NCBI GenBank assembly: GCA_038373885.1
Contig: JAWZYV010014450.1
Location: 62,001 to 126,000, forward strand
Direction: 5' to 3'
Origin: Cheiracanthium punctorium
Lineage: Eukaryota; Arthropoda; Arachnida; Araneae; Cheiracanthiidae
Length of the DNA: 64,000 bases
How positions within the stretch are numbered: the first letter of the stretch is position 1; each line of letters starts with the position of its first letter. Under the pieces are notes generated by a model, which saw nothing but the letters and a program-made list of their open reading frames with translations, ran no database searches and was not told the origin of the DNA. Positions 57,534 through 64,000 of this stretch are shown piece after piece. The translations under genes were made by a program, and so were the position numbers.

Positions 57534-58309
57534 CAGGGCTTGAAAGGAGACGAGACACCCACGGCCCATGTCGTGAGATCAGCCCAAATAGGCGCGATGA
57601 TCAACCGTTCTCGCGGCTAGTTTAGCTATTTTCGAGTATTTAAAACTTGAAGTGTTTCTTTCTGTCTCAGATGTATTAGGTTGTAACGAAAGTTTCCCGC
57701 CACCGCAAACATCGTCAGAACACAGTTCGCATTGTCGTATTGGCTCCTATTTTGTCGAACTATTTTTGACATTTGAAAGAAAGAGGCTTTCTTTATAACA
57801 CTGTGTTATGAAATCTGTAAAAAATAGAGTTATCATTAAGTATAAGGTGTCCCAAATGGAACTATAGCTCTAGAGGATTAGAACCATCATTAACTTCCAG
57901 TTCTGTTGCAAAAAGTCAGCTCTAGAATATCAACAAATTATGAGTACAGCTTTAAGTACTATTGTTGTATCATGTGACACTGTGCAGGTTTGGTAACGAA
58001 AGTTCAAATACAGTTATCTAAGGAGTTAGAAGTGAGTTTTTCAGGCAGATAGGGCGGAAAACTTTCGTTACAACCTGATACTTTAAGGTTACGTATGAAA
58101 TGGTGAAATGCTTAGAAAGCTCTTTTTTGTTTGTTTGTTCCTCTAATTGGATTATTGATTCATTTCGAAAAAAAAAAAACTGCCACTGCAATTGACCGTT
58201 AATACGAAAATTTTAAAATTTTGCCGTGAACTGAATAGCGTTTGCTGCCAGCTTATGAAACCCCGCTGCCTTTTTCTCTGCCAGATTCAAAATCTTATTT
58301 CAAGCCCTG
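57534..58309. mobile_element. hAT-type element CAGGGCTTGAAA, carrying a mariner
   Basis: The ends CAGGGCTTGAAA and TTTCAAGCCCTG are perfectly inverted over 12 bases and resemble hAT termini. The flanking octamers (TGCAGGGG / GTAACGGG) do not match well. The mariner element 57676-58078 is inserted inside. No transposase is visible. Confidence 0.65.
57676..58078 (+). mobile_element. mariner deletion derivative
   Basis: Ends TTAGGTTGTAACGAAAGTTT and its complement with TA on both sides (57674-57675, 58079-58080). It aligns with 3601-4172 in the first ~330 bases and at the right end, but lacks the ERSGRP-to-VPHELTQAN coding part. It is an independent, shorter derivative of the same mariner. Confidence 0.92.
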
Positions 58310-58381
58310 GTAACGGGATTTTTAAAATTTATAATGCACTAGAAGATAACATACGGTCATTTGCTGAGGACAAAAGCCCCA

Positions 58382-58880
58382 CCCGTGGTCGAGTGGATAA
58401 AGCAATCGAAATGGTAGACGGTAGAGATGAGACGGGCTCAGCCCGAGCCCGAGCTCTGTAATTCACGATTGCGTGCGGGCTCGGGCTCGTGAAAAATTTC
58501 TCCTTTGTTGAACGTACTCCTTGAAACGAATTTTAAAAAGTGATTCATGGGATAAGTAGACGTACTTATTTCAAAAAATAGCGGCACGGGGCACTAGAAG
58601 GTGTGTGAAGCTCCAAAATTTACTGTATCCTATTAATGAAGTAGTTCATTTTATTTGTCTTTAGCTGACATTGCGGGCTCGGGCTCCAACTTTAATAATA
58701 TTGCTCGGGCTCGGGCTTCAAAAAATGAGCCCGAACTCATCTCCAGTAGACGGCGGGTCGGTTTTCTCCACACGTAACGTGAATACGTTTTAGAAGAACC
58801 CTTTAAAAAGTTCTCCGGCCAAGGCAGTACCCGTCCTCGGGCAGATAGCCCTTGCGTTGGCTTGCCACACCACAACGCAA
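58382..58880 (+). mobile_element. tRNA-derived SINE 'type II', interrupted by hAT MITE
   Basis: The box A-like head 'gtggtcgagtggataaag' begins at ~58385, and the SINE 3' part ('ggttttct', 'acgtgaatacgtttt', 'ggccaaggcag') resumes after 58753. Compared with the right-edge copy, the segment holding box B is missing. The MITE 58422-58745 sits exactly at the break. Confidence 0.75.
58422..58745 (-). mobile_element. hAT-type MITE rich in GAGCCC repeats, copy 2
   Basis: Ends TAGAGATGAG and CTCATCTCCA, perfect 8-bp duplication GTAGACGG (58414-58421, 58746-58753). The interior is the reverse complement of 54989-55380, with fewer GGGCTC repeats on the left side, which explains the 68-bp length difference. 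Confidence 0.95.
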
Positions 58881-59113
58881 CAATACTAAGATCAAGCGGG
58901 GGGGGGGGCAATGCCGCCTCCCTTCAAAAAATTCAAAGATCACTTATTTGAAAACAGTTTCTACAATAGAAAACATTTTGTTTTCCCAATATTACGTTCC
59001 AATGCACGCTAATGCTAGATAACGAAGTTTCACACGCTTTATCTAATACAGTTAAACTTCTATGAGCGAGCACCTCTATTAAGCGACCCCCTCCTTCAAC
59101 GATTATTTTTTAA

Positions 59114-59503
59114 CCCTTTGAGGCGCAGTGTTCCCGCCCTGGGAACACCCAACTCTGACTTTTGACTGTTGCCCGTCACGAAGAATCGATTGGATTTCTA
59201 TAAAAAAGAGTGGCGGGTGACAGAGCTCCACGAAAATCCTTTACTTTTTAGAGCACGTCCTTTCCCATCCAAAATCGGTCGCGATTCTTTTTAACAGCAC
59301 TGACCTCTGCTGAAAAATGGAAGAACGAGAGAATAGCTGGATAGATGGCCCGATGCCGAAAAAAGGGCAGCCGTTGCCATTGCTCGACTTCACTACCTGC
59401 AAGAGGGCAGACGGTCGAAACGTTCATCACGTGCTACAGAACGAGAGACCCTGTTTGGACGACAGCTGGCTGTGCCATTGGGAAAGGATTGAGCCTCAAA
59501 GGG
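59114..59503 (-). mobile_element. piggyBac-type MITE, minus orientation, single hairpin arm
   Basis: TTAA (59110-59113, 59504-59507) flanks CCCTTTGAGGCGCAGTG and TTGAGCCTCAAAGGG. It is reversed relative to the copies at 7016, 8331 and 11131. It keeps the unique half and one hairpin arm, ending shortly after the palindrome axis word 'gacagctggctgtgcc'. Confidence 0.88.
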
Positions 59504-59992
59504 TTAAACAAGCGATACGTCTAAGAAGCGCGTGATTTTAATGTTGCAGCAGCACGCATCTTTTTTCTTGACTATCCATTGTTGATGCTTCTTTTGAGCG
59601 GCCACCTCTCTTGACGACCGGTGACGATTGTTGTGTTCACACGAAAAAGGAAATTCGGAAAGACTTGGCGGTTACTTTGGGCTGTGGAAAAACCCAAAAC
59701 GCAAATTGCCAATAGATGTTATGACGGCAAATTCCGAATGCACGTAGAATATAGGAATCCATGCTTTTTTGTCAGATGTAAAAAATCAAAGTTGAGAGAC
59801 AGGCAAAAGAAATAAAACCATCCGAAATTTCTGAATAGTTTATTAATATTTAAATTTTGAAAACATGCTTGTATAATGGCTTATGTATTAGTACGCAATT
59901 TCATAAACAACAAAACGAACACAATTTTTCGCAGTTTCTTTTTTCTTGACTCTACAATGTTTATACTTATTTGAGCGACCCCCTCTCTTGAC

Positions 59993-60683
59993 CGGAGCCT
60001 GATTATCACACGGGCATGCGGAGCCATAGCCCGGGGCTCCGGAAAAATGAGAGCCCCCCAATCTCCCGATTTATTTTTATTATGATTTATTACATATTCA
60101 TATACGCTGCAATCATAAATTTTTTGCAACTCAATTTCCTTTGTCATATCTAAAGCATCCTTTTTGACAATCAGTGGACTTAGAGATTTATTTTCTGTTC
60201 TTCTCATTCAAGGGTCTTTAAAGACTCGTGGATGAATCAACAAGAAGTGAGCAGTTTTTGAAAACGTACGGTATGGCTCATCACAAAATATCCATTCGTT
60301 AACATTTTTTATTTCGTGAGGAAGGAAAGAAAATTTCGAACTTTTTGGTGTATCCAAGAAATTTTTGGGTGTGAGAAACTTGGCTCCCGTGCCTTGTCAT
60401 GGCCATTCCTGGAATGAGCGCACCCATGCGCTCATAATACAAACGGACTCAAAAAAAAAAAAAAAAAAAATATTTAAATCCCTTTTAAATACAGAGTCAT
60501 GTTCTAAATAAGTATCAATAAATAGATAATTTTTAATTCAATTTTAGTATTCTTTAAAAATGTTTCTTTTTTACTTGGGAAAATGCAACAGCCAACAAAA
60601 ATAAGTTAAAAGGCTTTTGATAGCATAGGGCCCCCAAAATAACCTCTTGCCCCGAGGCCCCGACCACCTATGATCAGGCTCTG
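59993..60683. mobile_element. Probable hAT-type element, CGGAGCCTGATTA
   Basis: Ends CGGAGCCTGATTATCACACG and TATGATCAGGCTCTG resemble the CAGRGCCTGATTA family. The octamers CTCTTGAC / CTCCAACC match at only four places, so the duplication has decayed or the ends are displaced. It contains an A-run at ~60451. Confidence 0.6.
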
Positions 60684-60718
60684 CTCCAACCTAAATTTCA
60701 TAAACAGGAGGGACGGAA

Positions 60719-60749
<31 letters not shown>

Positions 60750-61137
60750 GTAAAACTGCTCTTTTTAATGATTTATGCTAAAAGGAAAGAGAAGTTTTTC
60801 TTATATGTAATGGTCCTTTTAATTCCTGTTCGAAGGTTGAAAAAGTACTAATATTGAAAGGGTAGAACTAACATTTCTGCCATCTAAACCATTCTAGAGT
60901 TATGTATTCAAAATTGAGTGTATTTAAAAAAAAGATTTTAATTGCGGATCTATAAATGAAATGCGTAACACCTTCTGAAAAATTCACGGACGCGCTTTAG
61001 CTGAATACGGGCCCAGCGGCGGCGCCCCTCCCCCCTCTAGTAGGGCCTATTTATACTTCTTTCAGCGGCCACTTCCCTTGACGACCGGTTTTTCAAGGGA
61101 CGGAGGGTGGTCGCTCCAGAGAGGTTTTCACTGTACT

Positions 61138-62043
61138 CAGGGGCGTAGCCAGAAATTTTTCATGGGGGGGGGGGGGTTACGACTACTGCAACTCACATAT
61201 CTGCCAACTCTTCTGGTTTTGACAGAAGACTTCTGTTTTTTTAAGCTATCTTCTGGTCTTCTGCCAGAAGATGAAATCTTCTGTCTTTTTAAAATTTTTA
61301 GTCGATATATTAAATTGTATTACAAACTGTGCGAAAAAATTGTAAATTAATAATTCTATTTCAAAATAATTTATTAAGGTAATCATTTCAACAGCTAACA
61401 GCACAATGCTGTAGTATGAGTGAGGTCAAAGCATTTGTAAGCAAATCTTTCATGGATAGTCAACAGAACTTCATTTCGTTCTTCCCTCAGTGATTCATCA
61501 TTAGAAAATTTGTTAGTATTGAAAACTAAAGCTTGAAAATAATTTTTCTGATGAGCTATTAGTAAAAGCTGAAAAAGCTACTTAGAACGAGATAAAAAAA
61601 AAATCTTAATGTGTTTATTTTTCAACATACTTTGATTAAAAATAAAGTCAAATTTACATTTATTTAATTGTTTTTTACTTTTGTGAAAATACTCCATCTT
61701 TTTTCATTTTATATAAAAAAAAATTCAGGTAAGCTCTTTTCTATTGCTATTTAATTTTGTTTTTATTTCTCTACAATACTAATATAAAAAAAATAATAAG
61801 AAATGGTGATATACACTGGGGGAAACAGTCTTCTGTTCTTAAAATGATTTTTTAATTTTATTTTTAATCTTCTGATTTTTTGTGAAATCTTCTGTTTTTT
61901 CAACCCGAGTCTTCCTGTTTTTGGCTTAAGAAGGTTGGCAGGTATGCATACATGTGTGTGATGAGGGAGTGAAGAATATACATTTTATATGGCAAAAAAT
62001 TCCTCATGGGAGGGGTTATGACCCCCCCTAGGCTACGCCTCTG
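61138..62043. mobile_element. hAT-like element CAGGGGCGTAGCC with nested TIR element
   Basis: Ends CAGGGGCGTAGCCAG and TAGGCTACGCCTCTG, relatives of the 7996-8140 MITE. Only a 6-bp repeat TGTACT can be matched across the flanks. It sits four bases after the pogo element end. Nearly all of its interior is the element at 61198-61944. Confidence 0.75.
61198..61944. mobile_element. TIR element TA(T/C)CTGCCAAC with TCTTCTG subterminal repeats
   Basis: Ends TATCTGCCAACTCTTCTG and AAGAAGGTTGGCAGGTA are inverted with two differences. Both subterminal regions are dense in 'tcttctg'/'agaag' words, a pattern typical of transposase-binding arrays. No convincing target duplication. AT-rich middle, non-coding. 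Confidence 0.72.
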
Positions 62044-62051
62044 TGTACTGT

Positions 62052-62572
62052 CTCGAGGTCAAAAATTCAATAGTAAAGTTTCTCACCTCGTCTGTCGATT
62101 TCTGGTACGGGGAAGGAAGGATGCACAAGCCTCGAATCCACGTTGCCGAACCATGGGTCTGCGTGTTTCTGCCGTAGAATACATTTTTTCTTCTGTGGAG
62201 AAAGCTTTTGCAACGTCGGCTTGCTTGAATGCGTCATTCCTCTGGACTTTTCCTCCTAGAAGAGACGCAGCCAGCCGTCGCGGACGCCCGTAACTGCGTG
62301 TTTGCGGCTGTGCTTGCTCCCATTATCAGCTCCAGCGCGGAAATGAAAGTGGTGTTTTCCAACCCAAAGCTTCAATATTGTGTTAACTTGCGTAACGCTC
62401 CCCGTAGTCTTTCGATTTTGGAACTCTTTATTTTTTTAACGTTTGCTTTGCGCGGACCATCCAGACGAGACCGCTTTATTGTGGGGGTTGTGGATCGCTT
62501 GATCCGCGTTCTCGGATAAGGGGGGGGAGTCGAGAATGGCCGTGTTGACTCTCGCAATAGTCGCACTTTTTT
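62052..62572. other. GC-rich block, no gene recognised
   Basis: Positions 62090-62520 are much richer in CG than the flanks and have overlapping frames on both strands (62006-62293, 62229-62519, 62372-62677), none with a recognisable motif. It could be an unclassified transposon interior or an old exon. A G-run lies at ~62520. Confidence 0.35.
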
Positions 62573-63483
62573 TACTTTCCGAACCTGTACCACATGTAAG
62601 GAAAGTAGTGTCATCCTGAAAAAATTGGACTTCAAGATTGGGGTGTATGGACACGTTTGGAGGTCTTCTGAATTCATGGATGCTATTTTGACGAGATGTA
62701 TGTATGTGTGTGAATACGATAGCTCCTAAACGGGGCATTCGATGGAGCTCCAATTGGGTATATAGGTCATAAACCACCGTCGCAAGACCGGTATGGATTT
62801 GGGTGTGTATAGGACTGATAGTTTTCCTACAGGGCTACGACCCAGATTTCTTTTACAGGATGGCCTATGGGGAGACATTCTTGAAAGTGCGCTAGCGTTG
62901 AAACGGCGCATTGGATTGAGCTCAAATTGGGTATGTATGTTGTAAACCAGGCGCGTAGCCAGGAAAATGTTTCGGGGGGGGGATATGCGCCTGGAAAAAT
63001 TTTCGGGGGGGGGATATGCGCCTGGAAAATTTTTCGGGGGGGGGGGATATGAACTTATTTGTGTATAAATAGACGGATTTTTATCAGTAATCCAAAAATT
63101 TCGGGGGAGGGGGATATATCCCGATATCCCCCCCCACTGGCTACGCCCCTGTTGTAAACCACCGTTGCAAGACCGGTATTGATTTGGGTGTGTGTAGGAC
63201 TTACCATAACTTTTGGTGTGTGTAGGACTTACATAATGTAAAAGATTTCTTTTACATTATGGCCTATGGGGGGGAAATTCTTGAAAGTGCGCTTGCGTGT
63301 AAATAGTACATTCGTTTGAACTCAAATTAGGTATATATGTTTGAATGATTAAAATTTATTTAAATGCTTAATCATAATTTATTTAAATGCTTAATGATGC
63401 ATTAATGCATCGATTCAAATTTATTTCAATGCTTGGTCATGATCTTGATCGTAAGAGTTCGGAAAGTCGAGTGGAGTCACTCC
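62573..63483 (+). repeat. Family F repeat, copy 3, interrupted by hAT MITE
   Basis: Starts TACTTTCCGAAC and ends GTTCGGAAAGTCGAGTGGAG plus 'tcactcc'. The module 'aaccaccgt.gcaagaccggtat..atttgggtgtg' occurs twice (62771 and 63156), and 'cttttggtgtgtgtaggactta' is locally duplicated at ~63180-63235. The MITE at 62948-63151 is inserted with an 8-bp duplication. Confidence 0.85.
62948..63151. mobile_element. hAT-type MITE, CAGGCGCGTAGCC family, with end-proximal triplication
   Basis: Ends CAGGCGCGTAGCCAGG and ACTGGCTACGCCCCTG with a perfect 8-bp duplication TTGTAAAC (62940-62947, 63152-63159). Relative to the 145-bp copy at 7996 it is longer. A ~30-bp block ('gatatgcgcctggaaaa' plus a G-run) is tandemly repeated near the left end. 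Confidence 0.93.
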
Positions 63484-63827
63484 AGATTTTTTTATTTTGT
63501 TGTTTATTTTTCATGGTGAAAGTGTAGGTGCGACTATCATGCGAGAAAATCTACTACACAATTTTGTGCACTCATGCTAAAACATGACGGGTGTTATAAT
63601 AAAATAACTGTCTTACCAGATTATCTGTCGTCTATTAAATAATCTTCCTTTTAACCGGGCGAGCAATTTAAACGAAATAGATAAATGTATACTCGGACAC
63701 TTGCAGAGGTTGAATTGCAAAAGAATTTTAAAAAAAAAGGGGGGGGGGGTGTATGACACTTTTTATTGTATCTCGTGTAAATAAATATATTTTTCTCGGA
63801 GAGGGGAACGCCCAGCTCCTTCTTTGA
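63484..63827. other. Unassigned sequence
   Basis: AT-rich, with an A-run/G-run at ~63732-63749. No motif. Confidence 0.5.
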
Positions 63828-64000
63828 GTCCACACCGTGGCCGAGCGGATCAAGACACTGAACAGGGTAGATGGCTGGAGTGTGAAGGTCTCGGGTTAGG
63901 ACCTGTCGTGCGACCAGCGATCTGGAGTTTCGGGTGGTTTTCTAAAGATGGAATGTGAATGCGTGTTAGAATCCCCAATAAGCGCCGCACCCAAGGCACC
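63828..64000 (+). mobile_element. tRNA-derived SINE 'type II', cut by window edge
   Basis: The tRNA-like head has box A TGGCCGAGCGG (63838-63848) and box B-like GGTTAGGACC (63894-63903). The box A resembles a tRNA-Ser or tRNA-Leu ancestor, but no proper acceptor stem is present, so it is not a tRNA gene. The body ('gatctggagttt', 'gaatgcgtgtt', 'cgcacccaagg') matches 9868-9990 and 58746-58880. Its 3' end lies beyond the window. Confidence 0.85.

Larger units (their letters stand above)
59049..61133. mobile_element. Large pogo-type element with inserted passengers
   Basis: TA + CAGTTAAACTTCTATGAGCG at the left and TCCAGAGAGGTTTTCACTG + TA at the right are inverted pogo-type ends (TA at 59047-59048 and 61134-61135). 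'agcggccac'/'cttgacgaccgg' words recur inside at 59598, 59985 and 61065. It contains a piggyBac MITE (59114) and a hAT-type element (59993). No pogo transposase was recognised. The 64-codon frame at 59621 is Lys/Arg-rich without a motif. Confidence 0.75.

Noticed and set aside
63834..63905. Possible tRNA-Ser/Leu gene at the right edge
   Set aside because: Only the A and B box regions are tRNA-like, and the same head and body recur in other copies as a SINE.

Overview
This is eukaryotic nuclear DNA with no bacterial or phage organisation. It is AT-rich, has long introns and many microsatellites and homopolymer runs, and is packed with cut-and-paste DNA transposons. The mix points to an invertebrate animal: many hAT elements with 8-bp target duplications, piggyBac (TTAA), mariner and pogo (TA), Helitron-like units, tRNA-headed SINEs and a non-LTR retrotransposon tail. 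An arthropod with a large repeat-rich genome, such as a chelicerate, is plausible, but the sequence does not prove the taxon.

One host gene is supported. A 1.2-kb coding exon (36401-37635, +) is joined by matching phase-2 splice sites to a 162-bp exon (41777-41938) and probably to a short terminal exon (52289-52346). The inferred product is about 484 residues, acidic, low in complexity and probably nuclear or regulatory. I could not assign it to a family. Its introns (4.1 and 10.3 kb) are full of transposons.

Layout. 1-16 kb: hAT and piggyBac MITEs, a mariner remnant, a pogo element carrying two other insertions, SINE-in-SINE, a minus-strand Helitron-like unit with a 199-bp triplication, and a foldback-like element with tandem repeats. 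16.8-25 kb: a nest in which a TIR element holds a hAT element, which holds a second hAT element inside its transposase gene, which holds Helitron-like units. 25-36 kb: scattered MITEs, two abutting perfect palindromes, a tandem-repeat-rich TIR element and a LINE 3' end split by a hAT. 36-52 kb: the host gene. 52-64 kb: two copies of an unusual GAGCCC-rich hAT MITE, a mariner deletion derivative, a large pogo element with passengers, copies of a ~480-bp TIR repeat, and a SINE head at the right edge.

The strongest evidence is target-site duplications. Perfect 8-bp duplications flank at least nine hAT-type elements, TTAA flanks six piggyBac-type elements, and TA or near-TA sites flank the mariner and pogo elements. 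Most boundaries are therefore precise even where no protein is left.
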